Source: RAM1 sp943372585 (GTDB lineage: Bacteria > Pseudomonadota > Gammaproteobacteria > Burkholderiales > Burkholderiaceae_C). From it: a stretch of 33,439 nucleotides of DNA. The position numbers and the translations under genes are program-made. Where the stretch lies: positions 1 through 33,439 of the forward strand of contig CALRZF020000005.1 in the NCBI GenBank assembly GCA_943372585.1. The letters run 5' to 3'. The notes beneath the pieces were generated by a model. The model did not search any database and had not been told where the DNA came from. It saw only the letters and a program-made list of their open reading frames with translations. Positions within the stretch are counted from its first letter, which is position 1. The number at the start of each line of letters is the position of its first letter. Positions 25,588-33,381 of this stretch are shown in pieces.

Positions 25588-26351
25588 GTGGTTCGAAGAA
25601 AGTCGTGAACAAGGTTGGCAAATGCTGCGGGTTGTTCCACGGCGCTCATGCGCCCCGTGGGCAGGGTGTGCAGCTCGGCACCCGAAATGCTGCGGCACAA
25701 CACCTCGGCGGTGTTGACCGAAATCGCGTCGTCCTGCGTGCCCGAGATGACCAGCGTGGGGCACGCAATGAGCGAATTGGTGCTGCCGAAGTCCACTTCC
25801 ATCATGGCCTCGCAGCTGGCGGCATACACCTTGGGGTCCATGGCGGCCAGCTGCGCGCGCAGCGTGGCCACCCGGGCCGCGCCCTGGGGGTCGGCCATGA
25901 AGGCCGGGCTGAACCAGCGGTGCATGGCCTCGTCGGCCACGGCTTCCATGCCCTGGGCCAGCGCCAGCTGCACACGCTGCGTCAGCCGTGTGCGGATGTT
26001 GTCGTCAAAGTAGGTCGCCGAGTTGGCCATGACGATGCTGCGTACCAAGTGGGGGTAGCGCACGGCCAGCTGCTGGCCCGTCATGCCGCCCATGACCAGG
26101 CCGACAAAAGTGACGGGGCTGTTGCTGTGCGCTTCAATCAGGCCGGCCGCATCGTCGGCAAACACTTCCATGGTGTAGGGGCCGCCGACAGCGGCGGAGC
26201 CCCCGTGGCCGCGGTGGTCGTAGCGCAGCACGGTGTAGCGGCGCGCCAGGATGGCGGCCACGCCGTCCCACATGGTCAGGTCGCAGCCCAGCGCATGGCT
26301 CAGCACCACCAGCGGGCCCTGGCCCTGCTTGACGAAATTCAGTTGGGGCAT
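25584..26351 (-). CDS. PcaD-like alpha/beta hydrolase fold protein lacking catalytic Ser and His
   Basis: A 255-residue protein closely patterned on 3-oxoadipate enol-lactonase (PcaD): VVLSHALGCDLTMWDGV, YDHRGHGGS, WFSPAF and SAVEQPAAF. The nucleophile elbow, normally GLSMGG, reads GLVMGG with V86 (codon GTC) for Ser, and the catalytic His near AGHxSxVEQP is replaced by R234 (CGC) in TGRMSAVEQ. The acid D207 (GTQDDAIS) remains. Two of three triad residues are gone while the frame, length and surroundings are intact, so this looks like a kept pseudoenzyme, not a decaying gene. ATG 26351 starts it. It overlaps aroQ by ATGA, tying it to dehydroquinate chemistry; a binding or sensing role is possible. 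Confidence 0.9.
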   Translation of the reverse strand: MPQLNFVKQGQGPLVVLSHALGCDLTMWDGVAAILARRYTVLRYDHRGHGGSAAVGGPYTMEVFADDAAGLIEAHSNSPVTFVGLVMGGMTGQQLAVRYPHLVRSIVMANSATYFDDNIRTRLTQRVQLALAQGMEAVADEAMHRWFSPAFMADPQGAARVATLRAQLAAMDPKVYAASCEAMMEVDFGSTNSLIACPTLVISGTQDDAISVNTAEVLCRSISGAELHTLPTGRMSAVEQPAAFANLVHDFLRTT

Positions 26352-26434
26352 GAATCCTTTTTCCTACCTGTGTCACTTCTGCGCGCATTGTGCCGCGACT
26401 TTCGCGCGTTGCCCGCCAGAATGCAGGACGCCGC

Positions 26435-27319
26435 ATGAAAACACGCCACTTCATTCAACTGATCGCCATGTCGGCCCTGTGGGGTGCGTCGTTCCCGCTC
26501 ATCCGCATTGCCAGCCCCGCCCTGGGCCCGTTTGGCCTGGCCGGCATCCGCTGCATCCTGGCCGCGCTGGTGCTGGCGGCGTTGATGCGCATGCTGCGCC
26601 ACCACTGGCCGGCGCGCACAGCCTGGGCCGCGCTGACCGCGACGGCGGTGCTGACCGTGGTGGCGCCGTTTGTGCTGTTCAACTGGGCCGGGCTGGTGCT
26701 GCCTGCGGGCTATTCCGCCGTGCTCAATGCCACGGCACCGCTGTTCGGCATCCTGGGCGCCGCTGCCATGGGCGAAGAGCGGCTGACCGCGCGCCGCCTG
26801 GCAGGGTGCGCGCTGGGGTTTGCGGGCGTGGCGCTGCTGGTGCAGTTGGGTCCCGTGGCGGTGACGGGCAAAGTGGTGCTGGCTGCGCTTGCCTGCACGG
26901 TGGCATCTGCGGCCTATGGCTTTGGTGCGATCCTCATGAAACGCGCCACGATGGTCCACCAACCGCTGCCGGCGTCTGCCGCTGTGCATGTGGCAGCGGC
27001 CCTGGTGTTGTTGCTGCCCATGGGGGCGTCTGTGCCGGCCATGAGCTTCACGCCCGGCGTGTTGCTGGCCGTGGCCACGCTGGGCTGCGTCACCTCGGGC
27101 TTCATGTACTGGATCAGCATGCGGCTGATGCGCGAGATTCCTGCCAGCGCGGCCACATCGTCGGCCTTCATGATCCCGCTGTTTGGCGTAACCTGGGGCG
27201 GCCTGTTCCTGGGCGAGCCGGTGACGCTGGGCATGCTGCCCGGGTGCGTGCTGGTGCTGGCCGCCACGGCGCTGATCACGGGCTTCAACCCCTTTCGCGG
27301 GGCGCCGCCCGAGCCCTGA
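26435..27319 (+). CDS. EamA/DMT family transporter
   Basis: A 294-residue inner-membrane protein with two EamA repeats (ten hydrophobic segments); the first begins FIQLIAMSALWGASFPLIRIASPALGP and the second VLAALACTVASAAYGFGAILMKRA. ATG 26435 has AGGA at 7 bases; a GTG at 26390 is in frame but gives an unlikely N terminus. It diverges from the PcaD-like, aroQ, dehydrogenase operon across 83 bases, so transport of a related hydroaromatic acid is conceivable, though family members mostly export amino acids and metabolites. Substrate unknown. Confidence 0.92.
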   Translation: MKTRHFIQLIAMSALWGASFPLIRIASPALGPFGLAGIRCILAALVLAALMRMLRHHWPARTAWAALTATAVLTVVAPFVLFNWAGLVLPAGYSAVLNATAPLFGILGAAAMGEERLTARRLAGCALGFAGVALLVQLGPVAVTGKVVLAALACTVASAAYGFGAILMKRATMVHQPLPASAAVHVAAALVLLLPMGASVPAMSFTPGVLLAVATLGCVTSGFMYWISMRLMREIPASAATSSAFMIPLFGVTWGGLFLGEPVTLGMLPGCVLVLAATALITGFNPFRGAPPEP

Positions 27320-27418
27320 GGCCGGTGTGGGCGCTGCGCCGGCGCAACACTTGCGCTTTCATTTTGATAGCGGGTCACATAGAATCCGCGCGGGCCCACG
27401 GCCAAAAGTCAACACGCC

Positions 27419-27859
27419 ATGCGAACGTCCGTCCCTTCGTACTACGACATCCTGCAGGTTGCGCGCGACGCACCGGCAGGGGACATCCGCGTGGCGTACC
27501 GGCGCATGGCCCAGCGTTACCACCCCGACAAATCCCCCGACAACCGCTTTGCCCCGCGCGTCATGGCCAACCTGAACAAGGCCTATGAAGTGTTGTCAGA
27601 CCCATCGCAGCGTGAGCAGCACGACCAGTGGATCGCCCGCAAGGAAGCGCCCGCCGACCCTGCCCTGCGCCCCGCAGGCCGGCTGAGCCGCCCCGCCCCG
27701 CTGCCCGAGCTGCCTGAGCGCACCTCACGCTGGCCCTGGGTGCTGCTGTTTGGCACGATCTGCTGCGCGGTGGCTGCGGTGGGTACCGTGCTGTTCAAGA
27801 CCGAGCTGTCCGCACGCCCCGCCAAAATGGCCGCTGCGCAGGCGCAGGCACCGCGCTGA
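27419..27859 (+). CDS. Membrane-anchored J-domain protein
   Basis: A 146-residue protein with an N-terminal J domain (about 7-70): YYDILQVARDAPAGDIRVAYRRMAQRYHPDKSP with the HPD triplet at 35-37, which stimulates DnaK ATPase. A Pro-rich linker (78-100) leads to a single membrane segment (105-126) and a short Ala-rich tail. It has no zinc-binding or substrate-binding domain, so it is not DnaJ but a small type III co-chaperone that would recruit DnaK to the membrane. ATG 27419 follows a gap with TAGAAT (near 27380) as a possible -10. It stands alone between the transporter and the convergent RidA-like gene. Confidence 0.93.
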   Translation: MRTSVPSYYDILQVARDAPAGDIRVAYRRMAQRYHPDKSPDNRFAPRVMANLNKAYEVLSDPSQREQHDQWIARKEAPADPALRPAGRLSRPAPLPELPERTSRWPWVLLFGTICCAVAAVGTVLFKTELSARPAKMAAAQAQAPR

Positions 27860-27866
27860 TTCGACC

Positions 27867-28256
27867 CTAAGCCGTGTGCGCCGACAGCGGCGCCGACGCC
27901 ATGGCCGCCACGGCCGCCAGCTCGACCCGCAGCCCCGGCGCCAACGCCGCCTGGCTGCACACACGCTGCGGCCAGTGCCGCGCATCGGGGCCGATCCATT
28001 CGCGCCACAGAGCGTCAAACGCATCGCGCTCGCCGATGTCTGCCAGCAGCACCTGGATGGACAGGATGTGCGTGCGGGCCGAGCCCGCCTCGCCCAGGTG
28101 GGCGTCCAGCATGGCCAGGCTGTGGGTGACCTGCGCCGCAAAGCCTGCCGTGCTGTCGCTGGCGTTGGCCACCGTCCAGACCATGCCGCCATACGCCACC
28201 ACGCGACTGCGAGCGCCGCTGCGGCTGGGCCAGCGTTGCACTTCCTGCAATGTCAT
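27867..28256 (-). CDS. RidA family protein
   Basis: A 129-residue YjgF/YER057c/RidA-type protein. Family members deaminate reactive enamines and imines. The N-terminal SRVVAYGGMVWTVA, the helical middle and C-terminal GLRVELAAVAAMA follow the RidA fold; R98 in WPQRV corresponds to the catalytic Arg of RidA, but the surrounding sequence differs, so this is one of the outlying Rid groups. ATG 28256 overlaps the stop of the MFS gene (ATGA) and has GGAGGAG within that gene's end. Translational coupling to a transporter is notable. Confidence 0.88.
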   Translation of the reverse strand: MTLQEVQRWPSRSGARSRVVAYGGMVWTVANASDSTAGFAAQVTHSLAMLDAHLGEAGSARTHILSIQVLLADIGERDAFDALWREWIGPDARHWPQRVCSQAALAPGLRVELAAVAAMASAPLSAHTA

Positions 28257-29425
28257 GCCGTTTTCTCCTCCAGTATGTGGGTGCGCCAGGCGCACAGCGT
28301 GGCCAGCACGGCCAGCCCCGTAGCCACGCCGTACATCACCTCAAAGCCAAAGCGCGACACCACCGCGCCGCCGGCCAGCACGCCCGCCACGCCGCCGCAG
28401 CCATAGCCGATGACGGTGAACAGCGCCTGCCCCCGCCCGCGCAGGCGCCCCGGGAAATGATGACTGACCATGGCGATGCAGGCTGTGTGGTGGCTGGCAA
28501 AGGTCAGCGCATGCAGCACCTGCGCGATGAACAGTGCCGCCAGCCAGTCGCCCAGGCCGCCGGTCAACGCCATGCGCAGCGCGGTGGCCGCGCCGCACAC
28601 CACCAGCCAGCGCGTCATGCTGAAGGTGCGGATCAGCCGGCCCTGGGCAAAAAACCACGCAATCTCCACCAGCACCGACACCGCCCACAGCGTGCCTATC
28701 ATGGCCTTGCTGTAGCCCAGTGAATCCAGGTACAGCGACAAAAAGCCGTAGATCGAAAAATGCGCCATCACGTGAAACAGCAGCGACGCAAAAAACCAGC
28801 GCACCACCGGCTGGCGCATGACGGGGCCGATGGGCTCCTTCACGGCGTCGGTATGGGCGTGCTTTTCGCGCACATCGGGCAGCCACCAGGTGCACAGCAG
28901 CACGCCGCCCAGCGTGACCACCGTCCACGCCGGGAAGTCCTTCATGCCATGGCCTTCAAACCAGGCACCGGCCGCAAACACCGTGAGCATGAAGCCGGCC
29001 GAGCCCCACAGGCGGATGCGCCCGTAGCGGCCCCAATCCCCCGCCACCAGGTGGGCCATGGCGGCCTCGGTCAGCGACATCATGGAGCTGGTGTGGGTGA
29101 ACAGCACCAGCAGCACAAACCCGATCCACCACGGCCCGCCGTTGAACCACAGCCCCACGGACGCGATCAGTGCCACCGCCGCGCTGATGCGCAGCAAGCG
29201 CACCCGTTCACCGGTGTGGTCGCTCAGGGCACCCCAGGCGTACGGCGCAAACACACGGGTAAAGCTCTGCACCGACGTGAGCAGGCTGATCACGACGATG
29301 GGCAGGCCCAGGTCTTTCAGCCACAGCGGCAGGTACGGGTTGAAAAACCCGATGTGGGCAAAGTACGTGGCCGACAGCGCGGCAAACGGCACCAGCTGGC
29401 GGCGCTGGGCTGCGGCGTCAGTCAC
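28253..29425 (-). CDS. MFS transporter (phenylpropionate-permease/HcaT-like group)
   Basis: A 390-residue major facilitator with 12 hydrophobic segments, similar in layout to the MFS_1-like group that includes HcaT: LSATYFAHIGFFNPYLPLWLKDLG in the first segment, PYAWGALSDHTGERVRLLR as the loop 2-3 signature and a second half starting PVVRWFFASLLFHVMAHFSIYGFLSLYL. GTG 29425 is the first possible start; no ATG lies nearby, and the ribosome site is weak, with only 12 bases to the aroC stop upstream. So aroC, MFS and RidA are likely cotranscribed. Substrate unknown; aromatic acids are possible. Confidence 0.92.
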   Translation of the reverse strand: MTDAAAQRRQLVPFAALSATYFAHIGFFNPYLPLWLKDLGLPIVVISLLTSVQSFTRVFAPYAWGALSDHTGERVRLLRISAAVALIASVGLWFNGGPWWIGFVLLVLFTHTSSMMSLTEAAMAHLVAGDWGRYGRIRLWGSAGFMLTVFAAGAWFEGHGMKDFPAWTVVTLGGVLLCTWWLPDVREKHAHTDAVKEPIGPVMRQPVVRWFFASLLFHVMAHFSIYGFLSLYLDSLGYSKAMIGTLWAVSVLVEIAWFFAQGRLIRTFSMTRWLVVCGAATALRMALTGGLGDWLAALFIAQVLHALTFASHHTACIAMVSHHFPGRLRGRGQALFTVIGYGCGGVAGVLAGGAVVSRFGFEVMYGVATGLAVLATLCAWRTHILEEKTA

Positions 29426-29437
29426 TTACAGAGTCAT

Positions 29438-30535
29438 TTAAAGAAACGACGCCTGCAGCACCGGCACAGGGGGATTCACGTCGCCGTTCTGGGCGCGGTT
29501 GCGCAACGCATGCTCCATCAGCACCAGCGCCAGCATGGCCTCGGCAATCGGCGTGGCGCGTATGCCCACGCAGGGGTCGTGGCGGCCCTTGGTGATGACT
29601 TCGGTGGCCTCGCCCTTGAGGTTGATCGTCTCGCGCGGGCTGATGATGGAGCTCGTGGGCTTGATGGCAATGGCCACGTCAATGTCTTGCCCTGTGCTGA
29701 TGCCGCCCAGCACGCCGCCGGCGTTGTTGGTCTTGAAGCCCTGGGGCGACAGTGAGTCGCCATGCGTGGTGCCGCGCTGGGTGATGCTGCCAAAGCCCGC
29801 GCCGATTTCCACGCCCTTCACGGCGTTGATGCCCATCATGGCGTACGCAATGTCGGCGTCCAGCTTGTCAAACAGCGGCTCGCCCAGGCCCACGGGCACG
29901 TTGCTGGCCGTGACGCGCACGCGCGCCCCACACGAATCACCCGCCTTGCGCAGGCTGTCCATGTAGGCCTCCAGGTGCGTCACATCAGCCATGGGGGCAA
30001 AGAACGGGTTGTGGGGCACGTGGTCCCAACTCTCGAACGGGATGGCGACTTCACCGATCTGCGCCATGCACCCGCGAAAAGTGGTGCCGTACTTTTCCTT
30101 CAGCCATTTCTTGGCCACGGCGCCTGCCGCCACCATGGGCGCCGTCAGGCGGGCCGACGAGCGCCCGCCGCCGCGCGGGTCGCGCAGGCCGTACTTTTGC
30201 AGGTAGGTGTAGTCGGCGTGGCCGGGGCGGAAGGTCTGGGCGATCTCCGAATAGTCCTTGCTGCGCTGGTCGGTGTTGCGGATCAGCAGGCAGATGGGGG
30301 TGCCTGTCGTCTTGCCTTCGTACACGCCGGAAAGGATCTCAACCGCGTCGGGTTCGTTGCGCTGGGTCACATGGCGGCTGGTGCCGGGGCGGCGGCGGTC
30401 CAGGTCGCCCTGGATGTCGGCCTCCGTCAACGCCATGCCGGGGGGGCAACCGTCGATCACGCAGCCAATGGCCGGGCCGTGGGATTCACCGAAGTTGGTG
30501 ACTGCGAATAGGGTGCCGAAGGTGTTGCCGCTCAT
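29438..30535 (-). CDS. aroC: Chorismate synthase
   Basis: A 365-residue chorismate synthase (EC 4.2.3.5), the last step of the shikimate pathway, which uses reduced FMN. All family signatures are present: GNTFGTLFAVTNFGESHGPAIGCVIDGCPPG, RRRPGTSRHVTQRNEPD, YGLRDPRGGGRSSARLTAP and GFGSITQRGTTHGDS, and the C-terminal block with GRHDPCVGIRATPIAEAMLALVLMEH. ATG 30535 is the family-typical start; GATAAT on the - strand (30544-30549) may be a -10 placed very near, giving a short leader. It heads the operon with the MFS and RidA-like genes. Confidence 0.97.
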   Translation of the reverse strand: MSGNTFGTLFAVTNFGESHGPAIGCVIDGCPPGMALTEADIQGDLDRRRPGTSRHVTQRNEPDAVEILSGVYEGKTTGTPICLLIRNTDQRSKDYSEIAQTFRPGHADYTYLQKYGLRDPRGGGRSSARLTAPMVAAGAVAKKWLKEKYGTTFRGCMAQIGEVAIPFESWDHVPHNPFFAPMADVTHLEAYMDSLRKAGDSCGARVRVTASNVPVGLGEPLFDKLDADIAYAMMGINAVKGVEIGAGFGSITQRGTTHGDSLSPQGFKTNNAGGVLGGISTGQDIDVAIAIKPTSSIISPRETINLKGEATEVITKGRHDPCVGIRATPIAEAMLALVLMEHALRNRAQNGDVNPPVPVLQASFL

Positions 30536-30639
30536 GGGGCGCGATTATCCCAGACCGGTGCATGGCGGTGGTTTCACACGGGAACGCTTCATGCTTGGGT
30601 GCTGCACCGCAGCATTCACTCATTTCACAGGAGAAGCCC

Positions 30640-31062
30640 ATGCTGGACCGCACCCAAACCAAGTTCTCGCACGTCAAGCCCGCCGATACCGACTTTGTGT
30701 CGGGTGGCCTGCGTGATTTCTTCCTGTACCGCGACCTGGGCGTGGCCGAAGCCACCAACGGCAAGGTCATCGCCCACCTGGTCAAGGCCAACATGGCACC
30801 GGAAACGGGCACGGGCTGGCACCGACATGAGGCAGATTTCCAGATCGTCATCATGACCAAGGGCTGGGCCAAGTTCATGTACGAAGACAAGGTGACGCTG
30901 GTGGAAGCCGGCGACGTGGTGCACCAGCGCCCGGGCATCCGCCATTACCTGTTCGACTACTCGCCCGACATGGAATACCTGGAGATCGTGTCGCCGGCGG
31001 ACTTCAAGACGGTGGATGTGGAGCCGGTCTGCGAGATTCCCGCCCCAACCCCATGGAAATAG
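30640..31062 (+). CDS. Cupin domain-containing protein
   Basis: A 140-residue single cupin. The metal motif is in TGWHRHEADFQIVIMTKGWAKFMYEDKV, with H residues in WHRHE and a later His pair (VVHQRPGIRHYL) completing the usual three-His-plus-Glu site. ATG 30640 has AGGAG 7 bases upstream; the frame runs 26 codons further without a better start. It diverges from aroC and ends 4 bases before the convergent GST gene. Function of this subgroup is unknown; it could be an isomerase, dioxygenase or ligand-binding protein. Confidence 0.9.
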   Translation: MLDRTQTKFSHVKPADTDFVSGGLRDFFLYRDLGVAEATNGKVIAHLVKANMAPETGTGWHRHEADFQIVIMTKGWAKFMYEDKVTLVEAGDVVHQRPGIRHYLFDYSPDMEYLEIVSPADFKTVDVEPVCEIPAPTPWK

Positions 31063-31066
31063 CCGG

Positions 31067-31723
31067 TCAGAACTCGGCGTCGAGCTCGTCGATCTCGGCC
31101 GGTTCTTTTTTGGCCGCTGCCACCCATTCCTTCATGGCGGGCAGCTCCATGATGCGCTTGCAATAGGCCACGCTGGCTTTGTCCAGCGGCACATCGTAGG
31201 TCAGAAAGCGCGTGACAACCGGCGCGTACATCGCATCCGCCAGCGTGGGCACCTTGCCGAACAGGAACGGGCCGCCGTAGGTGGCCAGGCATTCCTTCCA
31301 GATGGCCAGCACGCGGTCGATGTCGGCCTGCGCCCGCGACCACACTTTGAAGCCCGGGAAATGGGCCTTGATGTTCATGGGCAGCGCGCCACGCATGGCG
31401 GTAAAACCCGAATGCATTTCGCCGCAGATCGCGCGGCAATGCGCGCGGGCCTTGATGTCGGCCGGCAGCAGACCGGCCTTGGGCTTGATTTCATTGAGGT
31501 ATTCGCCAATGGCCAGCGAATCCCAGACCTTGATGCCCCCGTGCTGCAGCGAGGGCACCAACATGGACGGTGCGAGCAGCAGCATCTCGGCCTTCATGGC
31601 AGGGTCGTCGGGCGGGATCACCTTTTCGGTGAAATCCAGCCCCGCCAGCTTCGCCATGAGCCAGCCGCGCAACGCCCAGGCGCCGTAGTTCTTGCTGCTG
31701 ATCGTGAGGACAGGCTTGGCCAT
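31067..31723 (-). CDS. Glutathione S-transferase family protein
   Basis: A 218-residue GST. The N-terminal thioredoxin domain (4-80) has SSKNYGAWALRGWLMAKLAGLDFTEKVI with the active-site Ser near the N terminus and SMLVPSLQHGGIKVWDSLAIGEYLNE, whose VPSL and DSLAI hold the glutathione-binding loop; the C-terminal helical domain (90-210) has TLADAMYAPVVTRFL. ATG 31723 has GGAGA 7 bases upstream. It diverges from phaZ. Its substrate is unknown; the sequence fits the bacterial GST group with maleylacetoacetate isomerase-like N terminus. Confidence 0.92.
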   Translation of the reverse strand: MAKPVLTISSKNYGAWALRGWLMAKLAGLDFTEKVIPPDDPAMKAEMLLLAPSMLVPSLQHGGIKVWDSLAIGEYLNEIKPKAGLLPADIKARAHCRAICGEMHSGFTAMRGALPMNIKAHFPGFKVWSRAQADIDRVLAIWKECLATYGGPFLFGKVPTLADAMYAPVVTRFLTYDVPLDKASVAYCKRIMELPAMKEWVAAAKKEPAEIDELDAEF

Positions 31724-31826
31724 GCATTTCTCCAGGTGTGCCCCGGGTTCGAGCAAGTTGCGGGCCAGATCGGTGCATGGTCTGGCCCCGGCATGGCGCC
31801 CTCTCGGCCCCTCCTTGGCCCCTTCT

Positions 31827-31841
31827 TGGCCCGTAACTTGC
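31827..31841 (+). promoter_or_regulatory. Candidate sigma54 promoter of phaZ
   Basis: TGGCCCG-TAAC-TTGC matches the sigma54 pattern TGGCACG-N4-TTGC at all but one position, with GG and GC exactly 10 bases apart. Start of transcription would fall near 31853, 34 bases before phaZ. An imperfect dyad overlaps it. Confidence 0.55.
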
Positions 31842-31862
31842 CTGCAAGCCGTTACCGGGCCA
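31828..31862. repeat. Nested inverted repeat at the phaZ promoter
   Basis: GGCCCG-TAAC at 31828-31837 is mirrored by GTTAC-CGGGCC near 31851-31862, with TTGC-CT-GCAA in the centre. CTTGGCCC also occurs twice in direct orientation (31814-31821, 31825-31832), 11 bases apart. This could be an operator for a PHB regulator or a DNA bend. Confidence 0.45.
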
Positions 31863-31886
31863 AAAGCCCCTCCCGTCAGGAAGAAC

Positions 31887-33098
31887 ATGCTCTATCAGGC
31901 CTACCAAACCCAGTCCGACCTGATGTCCCCATTGCGCCTGCTGGCCCAGCACAGCGGTGCGGCCCTGTGGCTGCGCCAGACGGAGGGCTCTGTGCTGCGC
32001 AAGATGGCCGCCGCCAGCGAGGTGTTTTCGCGCATGCGCCTGACGCACTCGCGCCCGCCGTACTGCATCGATTCAGTGACCGTGGGCGAAGAAACCTTTG
32101 CCGTGACCGAGGAAAAAGTGCTGGCCCTGCCCTTTGGCACGCTGCTGCGCTTTCGCAAAGACGGTGTCACAGGCCACCCACCGGTGCTTTTGGTCGCGCC
32201 ACTGTCGGGCCACTTTGCCACGCTGCTGCGCGAGACGGTGCGCACCCTGCTGCAGGACCACGATGTGTACATCACCGACTGGCACAACGCCCGCGACGTG
32301 AGCCTGCGCCACGGCGCGTTCACGCTGGACGATTACATCGACTACATGATGCAGTTCATGGCCGCCATCGGCCCGGGCGTGAACGTGGTGGCCGTGTGCC
32401 AGCCCTGCGTGGCGGCGCTTGCAGCCACCGCCCTGATGGCCGAAGACGACCACCCTGCCACGCCGCGCAGCCTGACCCTGATGGCCGGCCCGGTGGACTG
32501 CCGCGTCAACCCCACAGGCGTGAACGCGCTGGCCGTGAGCAAGCCGATTGACTGGTTTGAAAAGAACCTGATCAGCCACGTGCCGCTGCCGCACGCGGGC
32601 TACATGCGCCGCGTGTACCCTGGCTTTGTGCAGCTCAGTGCGTTTTTGTCGATGAACCTGGAGCGGCACAAGCAGCAGTTTCGCAACCTGTACCAGCACC
32701 TGGTGCAGGGCGAGGAAGAGCAGGCCAACGTGATCCGCGTGTTCTATGACGAATACCTGGCCGTGAACGACCTGCCGGCCGAGTTTTACCTGGAGACGGT
32801 GGAAAAAGTCTTTCAGACTTACGACCTGGCCCGCGGCGAACTGATGTACCGCGGCCGCAAGGTCAACTGCGCCGCCATCCGCCGCACCGCCCTGCTGACG
32901 GTGGAAGGCGAGCGCGACGACATCTGCAGCGTGGGCCAGACCGTGGCCGCGCAGGACCTGTGCACCAGCGTGCGCCCCTACATGAAGACCCACCACATCC
33001 AGGTGGGTGTGGGCCACTACGGCGTGTTCAGCGGCCGCAAGTGGAACCAGCAGATCTACCCGCGCGTGCGGGAGGTGATTCACGCCAGCATGGGGTGA
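31887..33098 (+). CDS. phaZ: Intracellular polyhydroxybutyrate depolymerase
   Basis: A 403-residue intracellular PHB depolymerase (PhaZ1 type), which breaks down stored PHB granules. Typical segments are MLYQAYQTQSDLMSPLRLLA, VLLVAPLSGHFATLLRETVRTLL, YITDWHNARDVSLRHGAFTLDDYIDYM and VDCRVNPTGVN. The nucleophile is probably C171 in VCQPCVA (C174 follows); D in EGERDDIC and H in VGVGHYGVFSG complete the triad. No signal peptide, as expected for a granule enzyme. ATG 31887 has AGGA 6 bases upstream; an open frame before it runs through the leader but without family likeness. A sigma54-like promoter precedes it. Confidence 0.96.
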   Translation: MLYQAYQTQSDLMSPLRLLAQHSGAALWLRQTEGSVLRKMAAASEVFSRMRLTHSRPPYCIDSVTVGEETFAVTEEKVLALPFGTLLRFRKDGVTGHPPVLLVAPLSGHFATLLRETVRTLLQDHDVYITDWHNARDVSLRHGAFTLDDYIDYMMQFMAAIGPGVNVVAVCQPCVAALAATALMAEDDHPATPRSLTLMAGPVDCRVNPTGVNALAVSKPIDWFEKNLISHVPLPHAGYMRRVYPGFVQLSAFLSMNLERHKQQFRNLYQHLVQGEEEQANVIRVFYDEYLAVNDLPAEFYLETVEKVFQTYDLARGELMYRGRKVNCAAIRRTALLTVEGERDDICSVGQTVAAQDLCTSVRPYMKTHHIQVGVGHYGVFSGRKWNQQIYPRVREVIHASMG

Positions 33099-33105
33099 TG
33101 GCGCG

Positions 33106-33306
33106 TCAGGCTAGGGAGGCCATTTTGGCAGCCCAGCGTTTGCGCATGTAGTCCCGTTTCGCATCTTCAACCTGCTTGTCAGTCACGGGCTTGGCCAGGT
33201 GAGAGAGCAAGCCGAAGGCACTGGCTACGCCCTCGCCATTGGGCGCCATCGGAGTAGGCATGACCTTGTCCGGGATGTCGTCAATCAAGAAAGTGCGTTT
33301 GCGCAT
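33106..33306 (-). CDS. Small protein of unknown function
   Basis: A 66-residue basic protein from ATG 33306; an in-frame GTG at 33372 would extend it to 88 residues but reads through the structured region at the window edge. The N terminus is MRKRTFLIDDIPDKVMPTP, the C terminus a charged helix (DKQVEDAKRDYMRKRWAAKM). No membrane segment, no ribosome site seen. It converges on phaZ with a 7-base gap. I do not recognise the family; it could be a small regulatory or DNA-associated protein. Confidence 0.5.
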   Translation of the reverse strand: MRKRTFLIDDIPDKVMPTPMAPNGEGVASAFGLLSHLAKPVTDKQVEDAKRDYMRKRWAAKMASLA

Positions 33307-33381
33307 GACGGGATTATGGATGTGACGCACGTTTTTCGGGAGTATCTGCGCGGCAAAGGCGTGCGCGGACACCCGTCAACG

